Shown piece after piece: positions 1 to 8,365 of a DNA stretch of 64,000 bases. The notes under the pieces are model-generated. The model worked only from the letters and a program-made list of their open reading frames with translations, was not told the DNA's origin and ran no database searches. Position 1 is the first letter of the stretch. The number at the start of each line of letters is the position of its first letter. The stretch lies in the IMG/VR virus record IMGVR_UViG_3300046171_000314, positions 1 through 64,000 of that record. One strand, 5' to 3'. Made by a program: the position numbers and the translations under genes. Origin of the DNA: a virus.

Positions 1-251
1 GACACAAGGAACTTCCACTTGGTTGGGGCAGGGAACTTTGACTTCCAAAGTATCCTGTAGCCAAAAGGTGTGATGCAAACATCACAGATCGGAAGTGTGA
101 GTTTAGGGTCAGAGCCTCCCAAGTATGCCTTAGCCGCTCGGCTCGAAAGCCCTTTGGTTCGATAGAGAGTAAAGGACACCTTTCGCCCTTCGCCTGCAAG
201 GTCTTCAAGACCTCTGATTGAATCAACAATCGGATTATGTTCACAAATCAT
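1..251 (-). CDS. Unknown protein, 3' part outside window
   Basis: About 83 codons of a gene running off the left edge. Its ATG (complement of 249-251) overlaps the TAA of the upstream membrane-peptide gene by one base, an arrangement used repeatedly here, which supports the start. A CDVC cysteine pair lies at about residues 56-59 and could belong to a zinc-binding site. I do not recognise the family. It is the last visible gene of the minus-strand block that begins with the AAA+ ATPase. Confidence 0.6.
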   Translation of the reverse strand, partial: MICEHNPIVDSIRGLEDLAGEGRKVSFTLYRTKGLSSRAAKAYLGGSDPKLTLPICDVCITPFGYRILWKSKFPAPTKWKFLV

Positions 252-478
252 TATTCACCTCTCATACATTCAAAGTACATATTCATTTCTCGGTGGTCAT
301 TGTGGTAGGGATCATCATCATAATAATGATCCTCCCCAAAGCCGCTGTATTCTGTACAGGCATCGTGTGTAGCCCACACCTCCTTTTCATAGTTCTGTTG
401 GGAGTTCCAAAAAGCCAATAGGAGGAAAGTCGTGGCAAATACAATCAGGAACGTTTCTGTAAATTTTTTGAGTGTCAT
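251..478 (-). CDS. Small membrane-anchored or secreted protein
   Basis: A 75-residue protein with a hydrophobic segment at about residues 9-24 (TFLIVFATTFLLLAFW) behind a lysine, so a signal anchor or uncleaved signal peptide. The rest is acidic and rich in Tyr, His and Asp, with two cysteines. It overlaps the next gene by the TAATG junction and so is probably translationally coupled to it. Function unknown; an envelope-acting phage accessory is only a guess. Confidence 0.6.
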   Translation of the reverse strand: MTLKKFTETFLIVFATTFLLLAFWNSQQNYEKEVWATHDACTEYSGFGEDHYYDDDPYHNDHREMNMYFECMRGE

Positions 479-486
479 AGTTCACC

Positions 487-924
487 TCATTTGTGTCGGC
501 AACAGCCGAAGGGGTTTCGAGAAGGTTTGTAAATTATTTCAAGGGTCTCAGGGTCAATCTTTTTTTGACACCATTCGATACCCTTTGGGGTGAGTGTGTA
601 TTTGAAAGAAACCGCAAAGGAAGAGAAAGGCTTCCAAGTTCCTGCCCACCAAATGACTTCCTGCTTGTTGTAATAGGCAGGGTCTTTGTAGTTGATCTCT
701 TCTTTATGCAAGCCTCGTCTGCGATACTCTCTGCGAACATCCTCAGGCAAAGGCTTGCACACCTTTGTGATCATCTCCCTATACAACAGAGCATTGAGAG
801 GGTTTGTATTATTGGGGGTGTCCTTATCAGGGTCATACACTGACAGGGGAAGGGCTTGTCCTTGCAAGTAGTACTTCCGTAATAGTCGATGTTGTGTCTT
901 GGACATAGGGCGAATTACTTTCAT
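487..924 (-). CDS. Unknown 145-aa protein, possible winged helix
   Basis: Preceded by a GGAG ribosome site seven bases before the ATG. The stretch YTLTPKGIEWC near residues 109-119 resembles the end of a winged-helix domain (beta wing then recognition-type helix), and the C-terminus carries FGCCRHK. There is no firm family match. A stem-loop terminator lies between it and the AAA+ gene, so it may be expressed partly by read-through or from its own promoter. Confidence 0.65.
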   Translation of the reverse strand: MKVIRPMSKTQHRLLRKYYLQGQALPLSVYDPDKDTPNNTNPLNALLYREMITKVCKPLPEDVRREYRRRGLHKEEINYKDPAYYNKQEVIWWAGTWKPFSSFAVSFKYTLTPKGIEWCQKKIDPETLEIIYKPSRNPFGCCRHK

Positions 925-944
925 AAGAAATCTCCAAATACAGG

Positions 945-972
945 AAAAGACCCCCGACCCATAGGGTCGAGG
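945..972 (-). terminator. Rho-independent terminator after the AAA+ gene
   Basis: On the minus strand a GC-rich stem (GCCCTCGACCC paired with GGGTCGGGGG, one mismatch) is followed by TCTTTTC. It sits just after the stop of the AAA+ gene. Confidence 0.7.
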
Positions 973-991
973 GCATTTGAGAGGGCAAACC

Positions 992-2221
992 TTAGAGGTT
1001 CACCAACTCTCCATCATCAATGTGGCTTGTGTCACCTGCATCAACAACTCCACCTTGTATGTGAGCATTGACAAGGCGTTCAAGGTCTTTACGACTCTGA
1101 CCTTCGACAGAGCGAAGAACAGTTTTGAAACCCTTCTTCAAAGACTCAGTGTCGAAAGAGCCACCCTTTTTCAAACTCTTTCGAGCGTAGATTGAAGTCG
1201 ATTTCATCCAAGCGACCAACTCTCTGTGACCGAATTCCATTCGGATAGCATCAGCCTTGATAGCATTGCGAATAGCCTTGACAGACTTCTCAACCTGAGT
1301 CCAAAGACCTTCACCACCGTGACGAGCCAAGATTGGGAAACGATCAACCAAGATAGGCTTTTCATCTCGCCACTCAAGGGTAGTGTATTCAAACTTGAAA
1401 GTGAATCGACTCATGATACTTGCATCAACGACTCTTGAAGAGGCATAGCGACCACCCGTAGAGCCATTTCCTGCCGAGTTAGCAGTAGCGACAATGCGAG
1501 TGCCCTTCAACACCTTTTCAACACCGCCATCAGGGGTAGCGATACGACCACTTACAGAGTCAATGATCATACGAAGGTGCTCACCTTGCTCTTCTGTCAT
1601 ACGATCCACATCCGTGAGGATAATGAGGTATGGGATACGCTCGCCATCGTCAGTGAGATAACCATCACGAAGAGCCTTCAACAACTTACCCTCTTTGTAG
1701 AAAGTTCCTTCCTTCCCAATCTCGTGAGAGAAGAGGAATTTTGAAACATCAACATCAGGGTTGATTTGCACCATCAAGCAAGGGGTTCGTGTCAAGTAAG
1801 ACCAAGCCTGAAAACAAGCATCCTTACCTGTCCCTGCAGGACCATGTACATAGATTGGACTATCATCGCCTTCCAAGTGTAAGAACACATCCTCAACATT
1901 CTCACCCTGATCCCCATACTTGGGAGGGGTGTAGAATGGAACTTCAGGGGCACAAACTGCCAAAGGCACTTTGTAATTCACAGCAAACTCTGTGCCTGCG
2001 AAATCCACACTCAAAGTGTCAAGGGCAGGGGGAAGAACCCGAGACTTTCTACGAGCATTGAATTTTGCCACAGCCTCTTCACTTGCAGTTTCAGCACCCT
2101 CAAACTCAGAGAGGTACTCCTCAATGGTCATATTGTGCTCACTCATAAGGTGAGTACCCAACCAATGGGCTTTATGCCCACAGATTTTGCAAGTGGGAAG
2201 AGAAGAAGAATTGTTAGTCAT
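992..2221 (-). CDS. CobS/MoxR-type AAA+ ATPase with N-terminal zinc-finger-like motif
   Basis: A 409-residue AAA+ protein. Visible: an N-terminal CKIC...H...H motif (about 11-29) that may bind zinc, Walker A GPAGTGKD (about 127-134), a Walker B-like strand LIILTDVDR (about 203), a sensor-type ATANSAGNG, and an arginine-rich end to the core. CobS and MoxR proteins form hexameric rings that work with VWA partners; the next gene upstream on the same strand encodes such a partner. Cobalt chelation is unlikely here because no corrin genes are seen; remodelling of a target complex is the better inference. I chose the ATG after GGAGGTCATT rather than the upstream ATG that contains that ribosome site. 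A class 1 promoter lies about 85 bases upstream. Confidence 0.85.
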   Translation of the reverse strand: MTNNSSSLPTCKICGHKAHWLGTHLMSEHNMTIEEYLSEFEGAETASEEAVAKFNARRKSRVLPPALDTLSVDFAGTEFAVNYKVPLAVCAPEVPFYTPPKYGDQGENVEDVFLHLEGDDSPIYVHGPAGTGKDACFQAWSYLTRTPCLMVQINPDVDVSKFLFSHEIGKEGTFYKEGKLLKALRDGYLTDDGERIPYLIILTDVDRMTEEQGEHLRMIIDSVSGRIATPDGGVEKVLKGTRIVATANSAGNGSTGGRYASSRVVDASIMSRFTFKFEYTTLEWRDEKPILVDRFPILARHGGEGLWTQVEKSVKAIRNAIKADAIRMEFGHRELVAWMKSTSIYARKSLKKGGSFDTESLKKGFKTVLRSVEGQSRKDLERLVNAHIQGGVVDAGDTSHIDDGELVNL

Positions 2222-2302
2222 AATGACCTCCATATAAAGAAAAGAATAATGAATGAATAATGAATGAAAGTGCTGAAAGAGCGATTTGCCCCCTCAACAC
2301 TT

Positions 2303-2330
2303 CCTATACGATAGTGAGAAATTTACGTTA
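2303..2330 (-). promoter_or_regulatory. Class 1 promoter motif (AAA+ gene)
   Basis: Minus-strand ACGTAAA and CGTATAGG with the two boxes starting 18 bases apart, followed by AAGTGTTG. One of eleven copies with identical spacing. Confidence 0.75.
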
Positions 2331-2371
2331 GGGTCTGTACCGAACTTTCTATGAAAAAAGTTCATAAGCCC

Positions 2372-3646
2372 CTAGAAAGCGACCTTGACACCTCTTTTTG
2401 ATTCAGAGGGATCAAAGATTTTTTCAAGTTTCTCTAAGAGAAGTGGAGAAAGTTCAGACAGTTCCGGAGCGTAAACACTATCGTCATAATTTTGTACGAC
2501 ATCTCTAGTGCCATTACCAAGCCCTACTCCAACGATATGTATCCCTGCCTCACGAGCCATTCGAAGTTGTCTGCGAATGACAGCAGAGTGACCACGATTA
2601 GGACAACCATCTGTAAGGACAAAGATAACCCTGTGAGCCTCTTGTCTTTCAGATATACCTTCGAGAGCATATTGGATAGCATCAGCGGTAGGAGTACCCC
2701 CATCCGCTCTCAAGCGACCAAAGCGGTGCTTCACAGCATTGAATCGCTCACCATAGTTCATAAAGATATCAAGACGAACATTCCAACCACTGCGATGGGT
2801 TTCATCGTTGTACGAGTCCGATGTTCTTTCGCCACCGTTGTCATACCCAATGACCTCAACTTGACCACCAACATCAGAGATAGCATTTGTGAGAGCAAGG
2901 ACACCGATTTGAGTGGCGACAAGTTTATCACCCATTGACCCACTTTGATCAACTACGATACTACAAGCAATACTGACATCCAACTTGTCTGTCTTCTTCT
3001 TATAGGCTCGCTTGACCTTAGTGCCGCTTTTGATAGCACCCCAAGTTTGAGCGTAGCGTCTTTCTGAAAGAGAACGCCCCGTTCTTGTACCGTGTCGCAT
3101 TGAGCAAGTTTCCAATCCTCTCACGATTCGTTGAAGCCCTGTTCTCAAAGGAGCAGAGATACTAGCAGAGGACTCAATAATGTCTGCGTTCATCATCGTG
3201 CCATCCGACAGCAGACCATCAGCAACTTCCTTGATTTTGTCTTTGGAAGAGTCGCCAACATAATAGGCTTGCTCGCCTCTTTGTACATCGTCTTTGAGAG
3301 CCTCAGTGGTTTCTTCAGCAACGACTTCTTCTATAGCGTCATCTTTGTCAAGCAAACCGCCATCGCCACCATTGACGATTTCATCGACGATTTCCCCTGC
3401 GATATCTTTGAAATCTTGCATATCAGATCCACCATCAGCACCACCGCCACCGTACTCAGCGTTGTCGCCTGCGGTTGGGGGTTGATTGCTGTTGCCATCA
3501 GTAGCCTCACCATTGGCATCACCGCCATTTGTAAGGTCGCCCTTTTCAGAGCCATCACCCTTTTCAGAACCATCGCCTTTCTTTGGCGGCTTAGTATTGC
3601 CCTTAGGGATAAGGGAAAGCATTGTATTGAGTGTTTTGAAAGCCAT
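2372..3646 (-). CDS. CobT-like VWA-domain protein
   Basis: A 424-residue protein with a low-complexity Gly/Asp/Glu N-terminus (including a tandem KGDGSE repeat at about 23-35), a helical middle, and a C-terminal VWA domain. The metal-dependent adhesion site is complete: DQSGS at about 233-237, the GGTPTAD threonine loop, and VLTDG. This is the architecture of CobT/MoxR-partner VWA proteins, which bind a ring ATPase and present substrate. The AAA+ partner is the next gene and each has its own class 1 promoter. The HESAH protein divergently encoded at 4630 carries the remaining CobT-like features. Start supported by AGGAGG. Confidence 0.85.
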   Translation of the reverse strand: MAFKTLNTMLSLIPKGNTKPPKKGDGSEKGDGSEKGDLTNGGDANGEATDGNSNQPPTAGDNAEYGGGGADGGSDMQDFKDIAGEIVDEIVNGGDGGLLDKDDAIEEVVAEETTEALKDDVQRGEQAYYVGDSSKDKIKEVADGLLSDGTMMNADIIESSASISAPLRTGLQRIVRGLETCSMRHGTRTGRSLSERRYAQTWGAIKSGTKVKRAYKKKTDKLDVSIACSIVVDQSGSMGDKLVATQIGVLALTNAISDVGGQVEVIGYDNGGERTSDSYNDETHRSGWNVRLDIFMNYGERFNAVKHRFGRLRADGGTPTADAIQYALEGISERQEAHRVIFVLTDGCPNRGHSAVIRRQLRMAREAGIHIVGVGLGNGTRDVVQNYDDSVYAPELSELSPLLLEKLEKIFDPSESKRGVKVAF

Positions 3647-3689
3647 GTTGTACCTCCTATAAATTGTAAAACTAACTATCGAACACTAT

Positions 3690-3715
3690 CTATACGATAC
3701 TCAATTTTTTACGTC
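3690..3715 (-). promoter_or_regulatory. Class 1 promoter motif (VWA gene)
   Basis: Minus-strand ACGTAAA, 11 bases, CGTATAG, then AGTGTTCG. It lies about 45-70 bases upstream of the VWA start codon. Confidence 0.75.
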
Positions 3716-3785
3716 ATACCTATAAGCAAACTTTTTCTGATCGTTTTTCGGTAAGAGAAATACACCCTATATAAAGGAGAAGAAA

Positions 3786-4148
3786 ATGGGAGTAGAATTA
3801 GCCTTACTATGCAGAAATGCGAAGAATCTTACCACCAAGCACACATCTTGGAAAGTACAAGCCTCTGACTTGGGGGGATCTCTTAGTCCAAAGGATTATC
3901 AAGTCTTCACCACCTCAAAATGGGTCATTTCTGAGGAAAAATTAACAGCCCTTATTAATAAGGAAGCAGAACTCATTCTCACAGAGTCAAAAACTACCCC
4001 TGCATACATTGGGGGTCGCATTTTGTCTTATACAAAATTGGATTGTGGCAGAATTGCAATAGACTTCAGAGAAAATCCCAACTTGAAAGGAATCCTTCCA
4101 TCTGATTGGAAGGGTAGTAATCCTGTACACTATATTAATAGGAGTTAG
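3786..4148 (+). CDS. Unknown 120-aa protein
   Basis: Start follows AAAGGAGA at good spacing. The protein has a mixed alpha/beta composition and one cysteine near residue 9 and another near 92; I see no motif that assigns a family. It is separated by one base from the next gene, which is therefore likely in the same transcript. It is divergent from the VWA gene, and a TATATAAAG sequence just upstream may serve as its promoter. Confidence 0.7.
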   Translation: MGVELALLCRNAKNLTTKHTSWKVQASDLGGSLSPKDYQVFTTSKWVISEEKLTALINKEAELILTESKTTPAYIGGRILSYTKLDCGRIAIDFRENPNLKGILPSDWKGSNPVHYINRS

Positions 4149-4149
4149 T

Positions 4150-4551
4150 ATGATGTCCGCCCAAAAATACTGTTTTAAGAGCCTTGTGGAAGAGATAGAG
4201 GTCTTTATCCAAAGCACACGAACACAGGCACTAGAGCAGGAATGGGAATACACCAAGCGAATGATGTCCGCCCACAATGAAAATCCTCGTTTGGCTTGGA
4301 AAGCATTCGACAGAACCCTTACAGGAGAGGAAATATCCCCACCCTTACAAGGATTGATCCTAAATCTGCTCTCTTTTGTGCCTGAGGAACGCTTAAAAGG
4401 CTTTCACAGGGCAATAGAGGTAGGCAGGGCTAGGGCAAGAGGAATGGGCAGAGAGGAGGCTCTACAAAGGCATTTAGAGGCTTTCTCTTGTGCCCCAAAT
4501 CCTGCCCCAAATCTCAGGATAATAGAGGGAGGCAAAAAAAGTTCCGACTAG
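4150..4551 (+). CDS. Unknown helical 133-aa protein
   Basis: Begins one base after the preceding stop. A 14-base DNA repeat, encoding MMSA, occurs at the start codon and again in frame at 4261, so either internal ATG could also initiate. The remainder is predicted mostly helical, with a Pro-rich PNPAPN tail. No family recognised. A class 1 promoter for the next gene starts four bases after its stop. Confidence 0.65.
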   Translation: MMSAQKYCFKSLVEEIEVFIQSTRTQALEQEWEYTKRMMSAHNENPRLAWKAFDRTLTGEEISPPLQGLILNLLSFVPEERLKGFHRAIEVGRARARGMGREEALQRHLEAFSCAPNPAPNLRIIEGGKKSSD

Positions 4552-4554
4552 GTA

Positions 4555-4581
4555 TGACGTAAATTTTTGACTTTCGTATAG
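4555..4581 (+). promoter_or_regulatory. Class 1 promoter motif (HESAH gene)
   Basis: ACGTAAA, 11 bases, CGTATAGG followed by AGATGTTC. About 50 bases upstream of the start at 4630. Confidence 0.8.
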
Positions 4582-4629
4582 GAGATGTTCAGAAATCTCA
4601 TTCATTTTTATTCATTCTAGGAGGTCAAT

Positions 4630-6114
4630 ATGAGAAATGGTAACGAATGGCGAAAAAGCCACCACTTGACAGCGAAATCACTCGGTGTCAATGTTCCTGT
4701 AGAGTCTAAAGGTTCTATGTTCTACTGTACAAGTAGATTCACTCTCAATAAGTTTGCGGTAGCCTTGTGTCAGTATGCAAAGCACAACGGTGCAAAAATG
4801 CCGACACAAGAAATCGTGGCTCGTTGGGTTGAGGGTGCAAACAATCGTTTCCTTACTACAGGACACGGTGATAAAGTTTCAACCGATCCTAAGGTCAAGA
4901 TTGTCGTGGCAGAAACCCCTGAAAAGGTATCACCACGAATGGCAATGGCTTTGAACGGTGGTGTTCTTCACGAGAGTGCTCACTTGCTCTATACAATGCA
5001 GGAAGACTTGACCGCTGATATGATGTGGACAATCGTTGCTCCTCGTTGGGCTATCGTGAAAGATTGGAGCAAGTATCAAGGACTTCTTCTTCAATGGATC
5101 AACCTTGTAGAAGACATTGTGATTGAGCGAGCATTGAGAAGAAACTTTGTCAATACTCACAATGACCTTGCGGATCTTCAAGACTTGATCCTGAAGATGG
5201 AGGGCAAAGACGATGATAAGGTAGCCGAGTGGCGAGAAAAGGTCACACCTTTGGGAATCGTTGGTGGTGCTTTCCGAGACATTGGTCTTGGGTACAACAC
5301 GGTGCTTGGTCGAAAGGCTATCGCACTGTACAAAGAGTTCCCAAAAGAGTGGGCTATGGTTACTGACGGACCTCTCACCCCTCTCTTGAAAGAGGCTATC
5401 GCTGTTGTCGATGACCCACTTGCTAGTTTCAGAATCGCTATGTCAGTGGTTGGCATAATCGCTGAGTTGGCAGGTGATGGTGCTGACAAGCCACAAGATC
5501 CTGAGGATGGTGATGGTGGTGAGTCTGAGTACGATCCTTGTCCAAAGTGTGGTGCTAGCCCTAGCAACCTTGTTATTCGTGGTGTCTATGATGACTTTGG
5601 TCGAAAGGTCAAAGGCAAGGCTATGTTGGTCTGTCGTGTTTGCGGTCACACTCAAATCATCGATGTCGATACTGAAGGCGAAGGTGGCGGAACTGTGAAA
5701 GGTGAAACCCCTGACTTTGAGGATATGGATCAAGATCAGCCTGATAGCCCCGAAGGTGGTGGCGGTGATGGCGAAGGTGATGGTCAAGGCGACGATGGCG
5801 AAGATGCCGATGGTGAAGCAGGCGGCTCAGATGGTGAGGACACTGATGGAGAAGAATCCGATGGTAACGGTGGCGGTGATTCTGATGGCGATGAGTCAGA
5901 GGGAGATACCGAAGGCGAAGGCGATGCCGATGGAGATGACTCTGACAGTGGAGACGCTGATGGTGACTCCTCTGATGGTAGCGGTGACTCTTCTAAGACT
6001 CCCACTTTCAAGGTGGGTGACGAGGCTATGTTGCAAGGCATCAAGGTTCGAGTCACCTATGCAGGGGCTGTCAAGTCAGATGGTACGCAGGACTTAGAAG
6101 TTGAGCCTTGCTAA
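4630..6114 (+). CDS. Metallopeptidase-like CobT-N/DUF2201-type partner with acidic tail
   Basis: A 494-residue protein. HESAH at about 114-118 matches the HExxH zinc-peptidase signature of the putative metallopeptidase domain found with VWA-like domains, and NLVEDIVIE at about 157-165 fits the downstream helix with acidic ligands. A zinc ribbon (CPKC ... CRVC) lies at about 298-335. Residues 345-455 are an extreme Asp/Glu/Gly/Ser tail, as in the acidic middle of CobT, followed by a small basic beta domain. It has no VWA domain; that part is encoded separately at 2372-3646. I infer a three-protein machine of AAA+ ring, VWA and this protein. The SD is AGGAGG. Confidence 0.8.
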   Translation: MRNGNEWRKSHHLTAKSLGVNVPVESKGSMFYCTSRFTLNKFAVALCQYAKHNGAKMPTQEIVARWVEGANNRFLTTGHGDKVSTDPKVKIVVAETPEKVSPRMAMALNGGVLHESAHLLYTMQEDLTADMMWTIVAPRWAIVKDWSKYQGLLLQWINLVEDIVIERALRRNFVNTHNDLADLQDLILKMEGKDDDKVAEWREKVTPLGIVGGAFRDIGLGYNTVLGRKAIALYKEFPKEWAMVTDGPLTPLLKEAIAVVDDPLASFRIAMSVVGIIAELAGDGADKPQDPEDGDGGESEYDPCPKCGASPSNLVIRGVYDDFGRKVKGKAMLVCRVCGHTQIIDVDTEGEGGGTVKGETPDFEDMDQDQPDSPEGGGGDGEGDGQGDDGEDADGEAGGSDGEDTDGEESDGNGGGDSDGDESEGDTEGEGDADGDDSDSGDADGDSSDGSGDSSKTPTFKVGDEAMLQGIKVRVTYAGAVKSDGTQDLEVEPC

Positions 6115-6133
6115 TATTTCTTTGGCGAACCTA

Positions 6134-6161
6134 TAACGTAAAAGTTCGGTAATCGTATAGA
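6134..6161 (+). promoter_or_regulatory. Class 1 promoter motif
   Basis: TAACGTAAAA with CGTATAG 18 bases downstream, followed by AAGGTGTTCG. Upstream of the wHTH/Cys gene at 6224. Confidence 0.8.
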
Positions 6162-6223
6162 AGGTGTTCGAGGAGACTTGAACACCTATTTTTCATTTAT
6201 TTTTTCATTCATTGGGGGTCATT

Positions 6224-6805
6224 ATGACTATTGCAAAAACTTCACCGAGCAAACTTGCTCCTATTATTCGTGCCACGATTGGCACTTTGGCTGACACAGA
6301 GTGGTTTGAAATGGACACACTCATTGGGGCTTTCTGCCAACAACACAACATCACAGAGGATGCTTGGGGCTTTATGACCTCACAGAAGAAGCCTCGTGCT
6401 TGGATGCGTTTCAATATGACGAAGGCACTCAAAATCCTCGAAAAGGATGGATATCTTATTCGTCTAGGTCGTGGGAAGTTCAAGGTCGCCCAACACTACC
6501 CTGCTGAGGTTGCGGTCAAAGAAGAACCAAAACTTGTGGTTGTCGAAGAGCCTGAGGTCGAAATCAAAGAAGAGCCTAAGGTTGAGGATGTCGAAGTCGT
6601 TGAGGCAGTGTCCTTTGAGTTGCCCAAGCCCCCTGAGGATACAAGCGGCTTTGATGCTCACATGGTGAAAACCCTCAAAGATGCGACAGGTTGCTTTGGC
6701 TATTACAGCCCTAAGGCGACAGCCTGTGGTCACTGTCCTTTGGCTCACCACTGTGCCAAAGAGTTGAACAACGTAATGTCAAGCATTGGCAGAGCACTTA
6801 TCTAA
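6224..6805 (+). CDS. wHTH protein with C-terminal four-cysteine cluster
   Basis: A 193-residue protein: an N-terminal winged-helix-like domain (about 1-85, ending in YLIRLGRGKFKV), an acidic Glu/Val linker (about 92-135), and a C-terminal cluster CFGYY...CGHCPLAHHC (about 163-180). It is clearly paralogous to the protein at 54731-55585: both share PSKL..., EDAWG(F/Y)MTSQK(K/N)PR and CFGY...C..CPL...C. The four cysteines could bind zinc or an iron-sulphur cluster. Both paralogues have class 1 promoters, so a shared regulatory or replication role is likely. Start chosen at the ATG after GGGGGTCATT. Confidence 0.75.
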   Translation: MTIAKTSPSKLAPIIRATIGTLADTEWFEMDTLIGAFCQQHNITEDAWGFMTSQKKPRAWMRFNMTKALKILEKDGYLIRLGRGKFKVAQHYPAEVAVKEEPKLVVVEEPEVEIKEEPKVEDVEVVEAVSFELPKPPEDTSGFDAHMVKTLKDATGCFGYYSPKATACGHCPLAHHCAKELNNVMSSIGRALI

Positions 6806-6827
6806 ACCCTATTCTATTGGAGATACT

Positions 6828-7430
6828 ATGACTATTTTTATTAATAAGCCCATCTTCTCTATCAAAGAGAGAGACCGCCTTGAACCTGCTCAAGTATGGG
6901 ACATCTTGTCCTTTATTCATTTGGTTCGATTGAACCTTCCTGTTGTTTGTTACCTTGAAGCAGACGACATAGAGAAACCCCTCTATGAAGAACGTGGGGT
7001 ATATGAATGGGCTACTTTGAAAGATGGGACGCACGGACGTCTCAATGTGAAGTTGAAATTGCAGTTCGTACCGAAAGACAACTTTGTTCATTGTACTGAG
7101 CCTGAGTTCTACACTCACAGAGGAAATGACTATGCACAATGGAAGAGAAGTGGGTGGCACATTAATCAGCATTGGCAACGGATGCTAGCCTTCCTCAAAG
7201 AAAAAGCACCTCTGTTTGTTGCCCCAAATATGGAAGAGCCTCCCTCTTTCAAAACGGTCAAAAAGACAAAAGAGGGTTGGATTGTAGGGAACTTCCCTTT
7301 CCCAATGACCGCAACGGACTTTTTCAAGATCGTCAAGCAGAAGCCTTGGGCATTCGCCCCCTCACCAAAGTTCAAGTCTAGAGCAGACAGTGTCCTCAGA
7401 GCAGAGGATATGCCCTTTGACTTGGGCTAG
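6828..7430 (+). CDS. Unknown 200-aa protein
   Basis: ATG follows TTGGAGATACT. It lies 22 bases after the wHTH/Cys gene and is probably co-transcribed with it. The sequence is rich in Trp, Phe and Lys with two cysteines and looks like a compact globular protein with a C-terminal Pro/Phe-rich part. No family recognised. A palindrome, GGACAGAACTTGTCC, follows eight bases after its stop. Confidence 0.7.
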   Translation: MTIFINKPIFSIKERDRLEPAQVWDILSFIHLVRLNLPVVCYLEADDIEKPLYEERGVYEWATLKDGTHGRLNVKLKLQFVPKDNFVHCTEPEFYTHRGNDYAQWKRSGWHINQHWQRMLAFLKEKAPLFVAPNMEEPPSFKTVKKTKEGWIVGNFPFPMTATDFFKIVKQKPWAFAPSPKFKSRADSVLRAEDMPFDLG

Positions 7431-7433
7431 CCC

Positions 7434-7457
7434 TTTTGGACAGAACTTGTCCAAAAA
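7434..7457. repeat. Palindrome GGACAGAACTTGTCC, copy 1
   Basis: Nine-base arms (TTTTGGACA / TGTCCAAAA) around GAACT. The same 15-base core recurs exactly at 25048-25062. It could be an operator or a weak bidirectional terminator. Confidence 0.55.
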
Positions 7458-7477
7458 TAAAAGTTCCCTGCTACCCT

Positions 7478-7503
7478 AACGTAAATTTTTGAGGGTCGTA
7501 TAG
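7478..7503 (+). promoter_or_regulatory. Class 1 promoter motif
   Basis: ACGTAAA, 11 bases, CGTATAGG, then AAGTGTTGGAG. About 80 bases upstream of the DUF6011-like gene. Confidence 0.8.
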
Positions 7504-7583
7504 GAAGTGTTGGAGGCGATAGTGGGTCGCCTTTGGCACTTTTCCTTATTTCTCATTCATTTTTCCCACATTTCGGAGGTCTT

Positions 7584-8285
7584 ATGACTACAAATCACAA
7601 ACACGCACTTATTATTGAAGGCTCAGAGGCTCAATCAGAGTTTATTCTTGGTGGAAAGGCAATTTTCACCCTTGAAAACACTGTCCGAAGCACACGATTG
7701 ACTTTCCGAGTGGAGGCTATCAAGGGTGAAACGAACGCTTTTGATGTCCGAGTCTTTACAGGCTCTGAAAATCACCTCAAAAGTTCTTACACTTTCATTG
7801 GTCGCTTTGAGGGCGGCACTTTCAAGCCCACTCGTGGGATTGTCGACCTTCTTCCTGACCTCAAGGCTTGGGCAGAAGATGCCAATGACAAATATGTCAA
7901 GGAATTCGCTGACAATATGATGCGATACTACCGCAACGGTTGGAAACTCTCTGAAAAGCAAGAGAAATTCCTTGCCAAGCAACTCAAAAAAGCGGGACTC
8001 AAGCCTGCGGTTATCCCTGCTAGTGACTTTCGCTCTCAAACCTTTGCTTGGTTGATGAAGCGATTGGCGATTGGTGATCTTCCTGCGGCTCTCAACTTCT
8101 ATCACGAAGGTATGTGTTGCAAGTGTGCCAAGCGGCTCACAGTGCCTGCCTCTATCCTAACGGGTATGGGTCGTGATTGTGCTACAACCTTTGGTCGCAT
8201 TGAGTTGTGGAAGGCACTCAACAAGAGTTACCCTGCCACAATGCCTGCCAATGCCAAGTACATTGGAGGTAGCAAGGCGGCTTAA
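7584..8285 (+). CDS. DUF6011-like treble-clef protein
   Basis: A 233-residue protein. Near residues 176-198, CCKCAKRLTVPASI followed by TGMGRDC matches the DUF6011 pattern (CxxCxxxLTxPxSIxxGxGxxC), a small zinc-binding module seen in phage and mobile-element proteins. The N-terminal part is a beta-rich domain of unknown role and the middle is lysine-rich. DUF6011 has no defined activity; nucleic-acid binding is plausible. Start set by CGGAGGTCTT. It has its own class 1 promoter and a strong terminator, so it is a single-gene unit or leads into the next small gene by read-through. Confidence 0.75.
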   Translation: MTTNHKHALIIEGSEAQSEFILGGKAIFTLENTVRSTRLTFRVEAIKGETNAFDVRVFTGSENHLKSSYTFIGRFEGGTFKPTRGIVDLLPDLKAWAEDANDKYVKEFADNMMRYYRNGWKLSEKQEKFLAKQLKKAGLKPAVIPASDFRSQTFAWLMKRLAIGDLPAALNFYHEGMCCKCAKRLTVPASILTGMGRDCATTFGRIELWKALNKSYPATMPANAKYIGGSKAA

Positions 8286-8313
8286 GTCGCCCCCTTTTCC
8301 TATGAATGAATGA

Positions 8314-8352
8314 ATGTTCGGACAGGTACTTCGTGTACCTGTCCTTTTCCTC
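8314..8352 (+). terminator. Terminator after DUF6011-like gene
   Basis: GGACAGGTAC and GTACCTGTCC form a ten-pair stem followed by TTTTCC. Confidence 0.75.
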
Positions 8353-8365
8353 CAAGGAGTAAACT

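Noticed and set aside
992-3646. Cobalamin biosynthesis (CobS/CobT cobaltochelatase)
   Set aside because: The similarity is to the ATPase and VWA architecture only; no CobN subunit or other corrin genes are present.
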